NCBI GenBank assembly: GCA_016789785.1
Contig: JAEUQE010000298.1
Coordinates: 1 to 8,839, forward strand
Source: Bryobacterales bacterium
GTDB lineage: Bacteria > Acidobacteriota > Terriglobia > Bryobacterales > Bryobacteraceae
Direction: 5' to 3'
Length of the DNA stretch: 8,839 nt
In this document: positions 1 to 6,122 of the stretch, in pieces
How the letters are laid out: every line of letters starts with the position of its first letter
Position numbering within the stretch: the first letter of the stretch is position 1
Program-made: the position numbers and the translations under genes
The notes under the pieces: generated by a model
What the model was told of the DNA's origin: nothing
Seen by the model: the letters and a program-made list of their open reading frames with translations, nothing else
Database searches by the model: none

Positions 1-278
1 TGGGGGATGAAGCCCGCCGTTATGGCGGCCGTCGAGCACTGTATCGGTTCTGTCACCTTTCGTTCGAGCACTTCCTCCTTGATCGCCTTGGCCCAAGGGC
101 GCGCCGATTCGAAGGTTTCGAGCGACATCGGCGCTTTCCCGCCTTCAAAGTGGCAACTGACGCAACGCTTCTGGAATAGCCGGGAGATCTCTTTGGAGAA
201 CGTGATCTTCGTGGTAATGGGATCGTGCGCGGACACGACCGCCGCTCCCGCAGCCAGGATCACCCACCGGCTGAGCAT
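1..278 (-). CDS. Exported c-type cytochrome-like protein, third paralogue (partial, runs off left edge)
   Basis: The N-terminal 92 codons are visible and the gene continues past the window edge. A short hydrophobic signal peptide (about residues 1-17, ending VVSA) precedes a heme c motif CVSCH (C39, C42, H43) and the block RPWAKAIKEEV, closely matching the two upstream genes. The start at 278 lies 5 bases after the stop of the preceding gene, with GGAGGGG in that gene's last codons as ribosome binding site, so the two are co-transcribed and probably translationally coupled. Oddity: after residue K74 the siblings continue with Met-Pro-Pro-Trp and an acidic stretch, but here the frame reads VTEPIQCSTAAITAGFIP, which resembles neither. 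A PHM-like domain may follow outside the window, or the gene may be rearranged; this cannot be seen. Heme attachment in the periplasm is inferred from the motif and signal peptide. Confidence 0.8.
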   Translation of the reverse strand, partial: MLSRWVILAAGAAVVSAHDPITTKITFSKEISRLFQKRCVSCHFEGGKAPMSLETFESARPWAKAIKEEVLERKVTEPIQCSTAAITAGFIP

Positions 279-283
279 ACGCG

Positions 284-1615
284 CTATTCCCCTCCGGAAG
301 GACGTGGAGACGGCTTCTCCGACTGATACAACTTCATGGGGTTCATGTCCGCTGGAAATGCGATGTCGAACCAGCCGATCATCATCTCTTCCCAACTCTG
401 ATCGCCCCAACGGACTTCTTTCGAGGGGTCGGGGTTGTACCTGTTGTTGGCCGAGTTGTCGAAGTGCGCGATGCACTCGATACGCGTGCCTTTCGGAAAC
501 ACGCGCGGCTCTTTGAGGTAGTAGAAGAGCTGCCAGTTGAAGTCGTAGCGCGGCACGGTGAGAAGGCGTTCCTTTTCACCAGTGGGATAGACGGCGAAAT
601 ACTCAAACGACTTGCCCCGCAGGTGCATGTGCGGCATCAGGCCGACGAGCCGGGTGTCCGCCTGAAGAGTGAACTGCGAGTCGACACGATGGTTCGTAGC
701 GCCGGCGGGAATCGCAAACTTCGGATTCATGGCCGCAATCGTCATCACGCGTTCCTTGGGAGGTTCCTTCGCGAATACCAGGCCGATCCTGGTCTGATCG
801 GTGGCGGCTGTGCCGTTGGCGGTATAGTGCAGTTGGAAGACGACATCGGTGCCGGCCTTGACCAGCTTAGCCTGACCTGGAGCCCACATCTGGGCTTCGA
901 GACCCGGCGCATAACCGACCAGCAGTTCGGTGCCCGGCCCGCCAGCTTCGGAGTTCTCCTGGTTGGCATTGCGGGCGCTTCGCTTCTGCGGCTTCGGTAC
1001 GAAAGGTTCGCCGTACTTCGCATCGGCCATCCATTTCGATCCCGGCTCGCGCAGGAATGCGATCACGTGATGCACCACGGCGCGGTTCCCTGGGCGGACT
1101 TCCACGGCTTGAACCCAGGTGTCCTGCGTCAGGTCGAGGGGCAGCACAATGTAGGTGTATTCGATGGTGCCACTCGCCGGAACAGAGAACGGTGATGGCA
1201 TCTCGACCACTTTGTCCGGCTTCCCGATGTTCCACCCGCCGGTAAAGGTGACTGGGGGCGGGGCATCGCCACGGTTGCCCTCCGGAGCGCCGGCATCCAC
1301 CCATGCGGTGATCTTCGAGACTTCGTCCGCGGTGAGGATCCGTTCGTTGTGGAACTTGCCTTTATCATCGGCGGATGCAAACCAAGGGGGCATGCGTTTC
1401 GCGAGAACCGCTTCGCGGATCGCCTTGGCCCAGGGGCGGACGTCCTGGTAGGAAGTGAACACCATTGGCGCCGCCTCGCCCGCCCGGTGGCAACCCTGGC
1501 AGTTCTTCTGCAACACCGGCAACACGTCCTTGTAAAAGGAAACGGGAGCGGGCTTGTTGGCCGCTCCCAAACATACTGGCAGAACGAGGCTCAGTAACAG
1601 CGCTCGATGTTTCAT
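284..1615 (-). CDS. Exported cytochrome c / PHM-like copper monooxygenase fusion protein (paralogue 2)
   Basis: 443 residues. A signal peptide covers about residues 1-18. A heme c domain follows with CQGCH (C39, C42, H43); KRMPPW with M75 is a possible axial methionine. From about residue 130 the sequence resembles the copper type II, ascorbate-dependent monooxygenase fold: HH 182-183, H263, H329-x-H331 and M411/M412. In animal PHM the copper ligands are H107, H108, H172, H242, H244 and M314, so order and spacing agree well. The only cysteines besides the heme pair are C15 in the signal peptide and C381, so the disulfides of animal PHM are absent. The start has a good ribosome binding site (GGGGAGAAGG) just upstream. 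It lies 45 bases after its paralogue and 5 bases before the next, in one operon. I infer a periplasmic oxidoreductase in which heme may pass electrons to copper. The substrate is unknown, and a purely structural or electron-carrier role is possible. Confidence 0.85.
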   Translation of the reverse strand: MKHRALLLSLVLPVCLGAANKPAPVSFYKDVLPVLQKNCQGCHRAGEAAPMVFTSYQDVRPWAKAIREAVLAKRMPPWFASADDKGKFHNERILTADEVSKITAWVDAGAPEGNRGDAPPPVTFTGGWNIGKPDKVVEMPSPFSVPASGTIEYTYIVLPLDLTQDTWVQAVEVRPGNRAVVHHVIAFLREPGSKWMADAKYGEPFVPKPQKRSARNANQENSEAGGPGTELLVGYAPGLEAQMWAPGQAKLVKAGTDVVFQLHYTANGTAATDQTRIGLVFAKEPPKERVMTIAAMNPKFAIPAGATNHRVDSQFTLQADTRLVGLMPHMHLRGKSFEYFAVYPTGEKERLLTVPRYDFNWQLFYYLKEPRVFPKGTRIECIAHFDNSANNRYNPDPSKEVRWGDQSWEEMMIGWFDIAFPADMNPMKLYQSEKPSPRPSGGE

Positions 1616-1660
1616 ACCTTCTCCCCAACAGTGATCGCGACGGTTGCCGCCACGGGATGG

Positions 1661-2971
1661 TTAGTCAGCCTTGGCCTTTTTCGGCCGGAACAAGTCGACT
1701 GGATTCATCTTGACATCAATTGCGACGTCGAAGAAACCCATCATCATTTCTTCCCAGCTTTGTTCGCCCCAGCGTACTTCCTTGGAAGCGTCGGGGTTGA
1801 ACTTGTTGTTGGCGGAGTTGTCGAAGACACCGGTCACTTCAATGCGGGTGCCTTTGGGCATCTTCTTGGGCTGATCGAATTCGTACCAAAGCTGCCAGTC
1901 GAAGCGGTAGTTGGGCACGTTGAGCAGCACTTCGGATCCACCTGTCGGATAGACGGCGCGATACTGGAACGACTTACCGCGCAAATGCATATGCGGCAGC
2001 AGACCGACGAACTCGCTCTCTTCCTGCAGCGTCATGGCGGCACTGACGGGATGGTGTGCGGCGCCGGCGGGGATCGCGAAACGCGTGGTCTGCACGGCGG
2101 CGGTGATCACTCGCTGTGTCACCGGGGCCTTCGCCCAGACCAGGCCCACCGAACTCTTGTCCTTGCCCGCTTTGCCCGTCGCTGTGTAGTGCATCTGCAG
2201 GACGATGTCGGAGCCGGCCTTCAGCAGTTTGGCTTTCCCAGGCTTGAGGATTTCGGGAGGGGAACCCGGAGCGAATCCGACCAGGAACTCAGAGCCGCCA
2301 AAACCTTCGTCGTTACTGCGTTGCTGGCGTGCATCGCCTGGGGCCGCCTGCTGCCGGCGAGGCACGAACGGTACGCCCGGCTTGGCTTCCGCCATCCACT
2401 TCGAGCCAGGCTCGCGAATGAACGCGATGATGTGGTGTACGATCCTGCGGTTGCCGGGACGCCCCTCGGCCATCTGGACCCACTTGTCTTCGGTCAGGCC
2501 GGTCGGGATGACGACGTACTGATACTCGATGGTGCCGTCGGCAGGAACCTCGAACTCGTTCGGCATCTCGAGAACCATGTCGGGTTTGCCAATGCCCCAG
2601 CCTTCGGTCCAGGCGACTGGCTTGGGCGCGTCCTTCGCGTTGCCCTCGGTGGCGCCCGTGTCGGCCCAGGCGATCAGCGTGTCTGTCTCGGATTGCGGCA
2701 TGGTTCGATCGTTCGCCCACTTGCCATGAGCCGGATCCGCGAACCAGGGTGGCATGCGCTTGGTCTGCACCGCCTCCTTGATTGCCTTGGCCCAGGGGCG
2801 GGTGTCCTTGAACGAGGTAAACGCCATGGGAGCCGCTTCACCGGGACGATGGCAACTCTGGCAGTTTTTCTGTAGGACGGGCAGGACGTCCTTGTAGTAG
2901 GTGACCGTTTTCGGGGTGGTTGCCGCGGCGGCCACGGATGCGATTCCAAGCAGTAATGTCATCGACTTCAT
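1661..2971 (-). CDS. Exported cytochrome c / PHM-like copper monooxygenase fusion protein (paralogue 1, first gene of operon)
   Basis: 436 residues from the ATG at 2971. This start begins a clean signal peptide (residues 1-17, ending AAAA), with AGGAG ten bases upstream; a longer frame from a TTG at 3067 would add 32 charged residues before it and is unlikely. The heme motif is CQSCH (C37, C40, H41), followed by KRMPPW (M73). The PHM-like half has HH 179-180, H261, H327-x-H329 and M409/M410, with the same spacing as paralogue 2. Long identical blocks such as HMHLRGKSF, FDNSANN and SKEVRWG show a tandem duplication. The only cysteines are the two that bind heme. An extra His pair occurs at 306-307, where paralogue 2 has Asn-His. 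It ends in a lysine-rich tail. Likely exported, with one heme and two coppers; substrate unknown. The family assignment rests on motif pattern, not on a search. Confidence 0.85.
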   Translation of the reverse strand: MKSMTLLLGIASVAAAATTPKTVTYYKDVLPVLQKNCQSCHRPGEAAPMAFTSFKDTRPWAKAIKEAVQTKRMPPWFADPAHGKWANDRTMPQSETDTLIAWADTGATEGNAKDAPKPVAWTEGWGIGKPDMVLEMPNEFEVPADGTIEYQYVVIPTGLTEDKWVQMAEGRPGNRRIVHHIIAFIREPGSKWMAEAKPGVPFVPRRQQAAPGDARQQRSNDEGFGGSEFLVGFAPGSPPEILKPGKAKLLKAGSDIVLQMHYTATGKAGKDKSSVGLVWAKAPVTQRVITAAVQTTRFAIPAGAAHHPVSAAMTLQEESEFVGLLPHMHLRGKSFQYRAVYPTGGSEVLLNVPNYRFDWQLWYEFDQPKKMPKGTRIEVTGVFDNSANNKFNPDASKEVRWGEQSWEEMMMGFFDVAIDVKMNPVDLFRPKKAKAD

Positions 2972-3022
2972 CGCTGAAGTGCTCCTGGTTTTCAGTTGTC
3001 GGGTGGTTCCCCAGAAAGGCGG

Positions 3023-3042
3023 GACGGCCTCGGGCCGCCGTC
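3023..3042 (-). promoter_or_regulatory. GC-rich hairpin in the leader of the cytochrome/copper operon
   Basis: An inverted repeat GACGGC / GCCGTC with an 8-base spacer lies about 50-70 bases upstream of the first cytochrome gene. The spacer can form a competing GGCC-TCG-GGCC stem. If the promoter near 3056-3061 is used, this hairpin forms at the very 5' end of the mRNA and could stabilise it or affect initiation. No U tract follows it, so a terminator is not indicated. A chance GC-rich hairpin is possible. Confidence 0.3.
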
Positions 3043-3055
3043 TCCCCTGTCTATT

Positions 3056-3061
3056 ACTATA
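3056..3061 (-). promoter_or_regulatory. Possible -10 box (TATAGT) for the cytochrome/copper operon
   Basis: On the minus strand TATAGT lies about 85 bases upstream of the start at 2971. It is in a 211-bp gap between moeZ and the cytochrome genes, and an A/T-rich patch (AATTTTT, near 3089-3096) lies upstream. I see no convincing -35 at 16-18 bases, so this is only a candidate. Confidence 0.25.
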
Positions 3062-3132
3062 CGGCAAGGAACGCAGGCCGGTTCTTGAAAAATTGAGACT
3101 GACTGGTAAGGTTTCGGTAAGTTGGACGTCTG

Positions 3133-3146
3133 CCGGCGCTGGCCGG
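3133..3146 (-). terminator. Weak hairpin downstream of moeZ, possible transcription end
   Basis: About 37 bases past the moeZ stop the minus strand has CCGGC-CAGC-GCCGG, a 5-bp GC stem with a 4-base loop. No run of T follows, so it is not a standard intrinsic terminator. It might mark the end of the cysM operon by a factor-dependent route, or mean nothing. Readthrough into the cytochrome genes cannot be excluded. Confidence 0.2.
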
Positions 3147-3182
3147 GGGGCGGTTGACGTGCCGTGGAATCCGAGGGCGGCC

Positions 3183-4376
3183 TCAGTACTTGGGTACGCT
3201 CGGGTCGACCTTATCGCTCCAGGCGAGAATGCCGCCCTTCATGTTGCGCACACGCTGGAACCCGTTCTGCCGGAGCAGATCGCATCCCTTGGCGCTACGC
3301 ATGCCGCTCTTGCAGTGCACCACAATGTCATCAGCCGGACTCAGTTCGTTCAGCCGCTTCGGCAACTCGCCCAGGGGAATCAGCTTCGCATAGGGGATGT
3401 TGCAGATCTGATGTTCATGCACTTCGCGCACGTCGACCAGGACGAAGTTGGACTTCTGGTCGATCAATGCCTTGACCTGCGCGGGCTCGATCTCTTTGTC
3501 CGAGGCACTCGCCACGGGGGCTTGCGCAACGGGTTGTTGCGGCACACCGCAGAACTGGTGATAGTCGATCAACTGGTGAATGGTGCGATTCGGGCCGCAG
3601 ATCGGGCACTCGGGGCTCTTGCGCAGCTTCATCTCGCGGAAGCGCATGTTCAGCGCGTCGTAGAGCATCAGGCGCCCGGCTAAAGTTTCGCCGGTGCCAA
3701 GCAGGATCTTGACGACCTCGGTGGCCTGAATCACGCCGATCACGCCCGGAAGAATGCCGAGCACTCCACCTTCGGCGCAACTCGGCACCAGACCCGGAGG
3801 TGGCGGCTCCGGATACAGGCAGCGATAGCACGGGCCTTCCTTGGTGGCAAAGACGGAGGCCTGTCCTTCGAAGCGGAAGATCGAGCCATAGACGTTGGGC
3901 TTGCCAAGCAACACGCAGGCGTCGTTGACGAGGTAGCGTGTGGGGAAGTTGTCGGTGCCGTCGACGACGACGTCGTAGTCCTTGATGATGTCGAGCGCAT
4001 TTTCGCTCGAGAGCGCCACTTCGTGACGCACCACCTTCACATTCGGATTGATGTCGGCGATGCGGTCGGCGGCGGAGTCGAGCTTCTTGCGGCCAACATC
4101 CTTGGTGCCGTGAATGATCTGGCGCTGGAGATTGGTTGTGTCGACGACGTCGAAGTCCACCAGACCCATGGTGCCGACTCCGGCCGCGGCGAGATACATG
4201 CCGATGGGCGCGCCGAGGCCGCCCGTGCCCACGCAAAGCACGCGGCCTGCTTTGATCTTCAACTGGCCATCCATGCCGACTTCGGGCATGATCAGGTGGC
4301 GGCTATAGCGGAGGATCTCCTCGTTCGATAGCGCGGCGGGCGATGATGTAGTGGGCGGGGCGGCGGCGGCTGACAT
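3183..4376 (-). CDS. moeZ: MoeZ/MoeB-type E1-like adenylyltransferase with C-terminal rhodanese domain
   Basis: 397 residues. The ThiF/MoeB domain (about 20-260) adenylates the C-terminal glycine of a ubiquitin-like sulfur carrier. It has the ATP loop GTGGLG (50-55), DFD at 74-76, RQ at 85-86, TDN (141-143), a zinc-type cysteine set (C183, C186, C257, C260) and SCAEGG with C200. A linker of about 30 residues leads to a rhodanese domain (about 295-390) with the active loop CKSGMR; C355 would carry the persulfide. In M. tuberculosis, MoeZ of this architecture makes the CysO thiocarboxylate; the cysO gene directly upstream points to the same job here. MoaD or ThiS could be further clients. The start codon overlaps the cysO stop (TGATG), so the two are translationally coupled and probably made in fixed proportion. 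The alternative name is MoeB. Confidence 0.92.
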   Translation of the reverse strand: MSAAAAPPTTSSPAALSNEEILRYSRHLIMPEVGMDGQLKIKAGRVLCVGTGGLGAPIGMYLAAAGVGTMGLVDFDVVDTTNLQRQIIHGTKDVGRKKLDSAADRIADINPNVKVVRHEVALSSENALDIIKDYDVVVDGTDNFPTRYLVNDACVLLGKPNVYGSIFRFEGQASVFATKEGPCYRCLYPEPPPPGLVPSCAEGGVLGILPGVIGVIQATEVVKILLGTGETLAGRLMLYDALNMRFREMKLRKSPECPICGPNRTIHQLIDYHQFCGVPQQPVAQAPVASASDKEIEPAQVKALIDQKSNFVLVDVREVHEHQICNIPYAKLIPLGELPKRLNELSPADDIVVHCKSGMRSAKGCDLLRQNGFQRVRNMKGGILAWSDKVDPSVPKY

Positions 4377-4651
4377 CAGTTGCCTCCCGCAATGGATGGC
4401 ACGATGCTGAGGGTATCGCTTTCCTTCACGGCCGTCTTTTCCTTGTCCAGATAGCGGATGTCTTCGTCGTTGAGATACACGTTGACGAAGCTTCGCAGTT
4501 TGCCTTCATCGTTGTAGAGGTGCTTGCGAAGGTCGCCGAATTCGGTGGTGAGCGCCTGCAGCACTTCTCCCACATTGGAGCCGGCCAACTCCACGGAATC
4601 CTGTTTGCCGGTGAACTGACGCAGGGGCGTCGGGATGAGAATCTTGGGCAT
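4376..4651 (-). CDS. cysO: CysO-like ubiquitin-fold sulfur carrier protein (MoaD/ThiS family)
   Basis: 91 residues with a beta-grasp pattern like M. tuberculosis CysO. Shared features as I remember them are IPTPLR at the N terminus, RSFVNVYLNDEDIRYL (53-68) in the middle and a C-terminal SIAGG. The carrier glycine should be G90, which MoeZ adenylates and converts to a thiocarboxylate used by CysM. Unlike the mycobacterial protein, translation does not stop after Gly-Gly: Asn 91 follows and would block adenylation until removed. The adjacent JAMM peptidase could do this. The gene starts 13 bases after the mec stop, with only a weak AAGG ribosome binding site overlapping the end of mec. The stop overlaps the moeZ start. 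A role limited to molybdopterin or thiamine synthesis is less likely given the cysM and mec neighbours. Confidence 0.9.
   Translation of the reverse strand: MPKILIPTPLRQFTGKQDSVELAGSNVGEVLQALTTEFGDLRKHLYNDEGKLRSFVNVYLNDEDIRYLDKEKTAVKESDTLSIVPSIAGGN
4382..4387 (-). promoter_or_regulatory. moeZ ribosome binding site embedded in the cysO Gly-Gly codons
   Basis: The cysO codons GGA GGC for G89-G90 contain GGAGG, six bases upstream of the moeZ ATG, within GGGAGG at 4383-4388. The same bases thus encode the functional tail of the carrier and recruit ribosomes for the enzyme that charges it. The TGATG overlap immediately follows. Confidence 0.75.
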
Positions 4652-4664
4652 GTTGAATCGAACC

Positions 4665-5087
4665 TTAAACCGAATATTCTAGCGATTCTTTCTCGGCTGC
4701 CGTTTGATCGAAGTTCGGCAGGAAACTGTTGGCGTGATCGAACTCGCCGCCTTTGATCGAGAGCACGACGAAGGAGTACCACGGGCAGGAGTTCTCCAGG
4801 TCGCGTTTGGAGAAGTAGGCATCGCAATCGGGATGCGAATGGAAAATGCCGACCACGCTGAGTCCCTGGGTGCGGGCTTCCTTTTCCACGGCGATCTGTT
4901 CGGCGGGGTCGAGCACGTAGGTGTCTTCCTGCGGGCCGTCGTAGGCGTTGCGCATGGGCCGCGCTTCGGTGACGTGGCGGCCATTGGCGTCCTCGGTGCC
5001 GAACATCGCGCCACAGCACTCGCGTGGATAGGTGGACTTCGCATGGTCCACCATCTTCTGCCAGGCTTGCTTTTCGATCCGGATCAT
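4665..5087 (-). CDS. mec: Mec-type JAMM/MPN+ zinc metallopeptidase
   Basis: 140 residues, a single JAMM domain. The zinc and catalytic residues are all present: E23 in PRECCG, then HSHP with H83 and H85, S93 and D96, giving HxHP-x6-S-x2-D. In M. tuberculosis the homologue Mec hydrolyses the CysO-cysteine adduct, releasing cysteine and regenerating CysO. With CysO here ending in Gly-Gly-Asn, it may also mature the newly made carrier. QbsD, a JAMM protein, trims the sulfur carrier QbsE in thioquinolobactin synthesis in a comparable way. The start codon follows the cysM stop directly (TAAATG), with only a purine-rich GAAGAAG as ribosome binding site, implying coupling to cysM. Cytoplasmic; no signal peptide. 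Confidence 0.92.
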   Translation of the reverse strand: MIRIEKQAWQKMVDHAKSTYPRECCGAMFGTEDANGRHVTEARPMRNAYDGPQEDTYVLDPAEQIAVEKEARTQGLSVVGIFHSHPDCDAYFSKRDLENSCPWYSFVVLSIKGGEFDHANSFLPNFDQTAAEKESLEYSV

Positions 5088-6044
5088 TTAGTCTTCTTCG
5101 TCCCAGAATGACTCGCTCAGATACTTTGCCGCTCCGTCGCAGAGCACGGTGACAATTACGCCGCTGCGCCCGGCCTTGGTGAGCCGCTCCCCGAGTTGAC
5201 GCGCCGCGACGACATTGCCTCCCGCCGAGATTCCCACCAGCAGCCCTTCCTGGCGTGCTAGCCGCCGGGCCATGGCGTAGGCGTGCTCGGTTTCGAGCCA
5301 GATGTTATCGTCGGCGAGCGAGGAATCGTAGATGGCCGGGACAATCGCCGTGGGCATGTGCTTCAGTCCTTCGAGTCCATGGAAGCCGGAGGAAGGCTGG
5401 GCCGAGATGCAGACCACGTGCGGCATGTCTCGCTTCAGACGGCGGGTGGTGCCGACGAAGGTGCCGCTGGTTCCCATGGCGGCCACGAAGTGCGTGATGC
5501 GGTTGTCGGTCTGGCGCATGATCTCGGCTGCGGTGGTTTCAAAGTGCGCCTTCCAGTTGGCGGGGTTGCTGTACTGGTCAGGGTAGAAGTAGCAGTCGGG
5601 GTCGGATTCGTAAATCGCGCGGCAGCGGCGGATGGCGCCGTCGGAGCCTTCCGCGGGGTCGGTGAAGACGATGTCGACACCGAACGCCTTGAGAATGCGT
5701 TTGCGCTCTTCCGACGCATTGGAGGGAAGGCAGAGCTTGACGCGGTAGCCCTTCACGGAGCAGATCATCGCGTAGGCGATGCCAGTGTTGCCGCTGGTCG
5801 AGTCGAGCAGGATGCGGTCTTTGGTCAGCTTGCCGGTGCGCTCGCCCTCGAGAATCATGTTCAGTGCGGGCCGGTCTTTGACGGAACCGCCGGGATTGAA
5901 GAACTCGGCTTTGGCGTAGATTTCGATACCGGGGAGGTCGGCGGTGAGCTGGTCGAGGCGGATGAGAGGGGTATTGCCAATGGCGGAAAGAATGCTTGTG
6001 GCTTGATGCCGCCAGATCTGTGGTGCTGCTACCGGAGCCGCCAT
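5088..6044 (-). CDS. cysM: CysM-type PLP-dependent cysteine synthase (CysO-dependent)
   Basis: 318 residues, fold type II PLP enzyme. NPGGSVKDR carries the Schiff-base lysine K56. STSGNTG (82-88) is the substrate loop, GTSGT (191-195) grips the PLP phosphate, and GISAGG (271-276) and the C-terminal CDGAAKYLS lie near the cofactor ring. It makes aminoacrylate from an activated serine and adds the CysO thiocarboxylate. Aligned by eye with M. tuberculosis CysM, LKHMPTAIVPAIYD matches the segment holding Arg220, which selects O-phosphoserine. Here K228 keeps the positive charge, so O-phosphoserine is the likely substrate. First gene of a four-gene operon. The start has a strong ribosome binding site (GGAG, six bases away), and TATTAT 22 bases upstream is a possible -10 box. 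A classical O-acetylserine sulfhydrylase is the alternative, but the neighbours argue against it. Confidence 0.92.
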   Translation of the reverse strand: MAAPVAAPQIWRHQATSILSAIGNTPLIRLDQLTADLPGIEIYAKAEFFNPGGSVKDRPALNMILEGERTGKLTKDRILLDSTSGNTGIAYAMICSVKGYRVKLCLPSNASEERKRILKAFGVDIVFTDPAEGSDGAIRRCRAIYESDPDCYFYPDQYSNPANWKAHFETTAAEIMRQTDNRITHFVAAMGTSGTFVGTTRRLKRDMPHVVCISAQPSSGFHGLEGLKHMPTAIVPAIYDSSLADDNIWLETEHAYAMARRLARQEGLLVGISAGGNVVAARQLGERLTKAGRSGVIVTVLCDGAAKYLSESFWDEED

Positions 6045-6066
6045 CGTCCTCTCCTCTGCTTCTCTG

Positions 6067-6072
6067 ATAATA
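6067..6072 (-). promoter_or_regulatory. Possible -10 box (TATTAT) for the cysM-mec-cysO-moeZ operon
   Basis: TATTAT on the minus strand lies 22 bases from the cysM start, stands out in GC-rich surroundings and would give a short leader that contains the ribosome binding site. The -35 region is not recognisable at the usual distance. Confidence 0.4.
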
Positions 6073-6110
6073 CCTCAATCCCGCTATGCTTTAGGGGGAT
6101 TCGCTGTCCA

Positions 6111-6122
6111 ATCTATGTAGAT
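6111..6122. promoter_or_regulatory. Short palindrome in the divergent promoter region, possible operator
   Basis: ATCTATGTAGAT is two 5-base half sites (ATCTA / TAGAT) around TG. It sits between the cysM promoter candidate and the plus-strand gene. Its position would suit a regulator of either side, but a 10-base match can arise by chance and I see no second copy. Confidence 0.2.

Noticed and set aside
14..28. Inverted repeat at the left edge as an intrinsic terminator
   Set aside because: The stem is only 5 bp and is followed by a mixed C-rich sequence rather than a T run. It also lies inside an open reading frame.
464..1195. 243-residue plus-strand open frame opposite paralogue 2
   Set aside because: It is a mirror of the real minus-strand gene, without motifs or a ribosome binding site.
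1607..2875. 422-residue plus-strand open frame opposite the first cytochrome gene
   Set aside because: It is antisense to a gene with clear heme, copper-ligand and signal peptide motifs. It has no recognisable domain and arises from GC-rich codon bias.
2972..3067. N-terminal extension of the first cytochrome gene from a TTG codon
   Set aside because: It would place 32 charged residues before an intact signal peptide. The ATG at 2971 has its own ribosome binding site.
2901..3683. 260-residue plus-strand open frame across the moeZ 3' end and the intergenic gap
   Set aside because: It runs antisense over both the first cytochrome gene start and moeZ. No supporting start signal or domain is seen.
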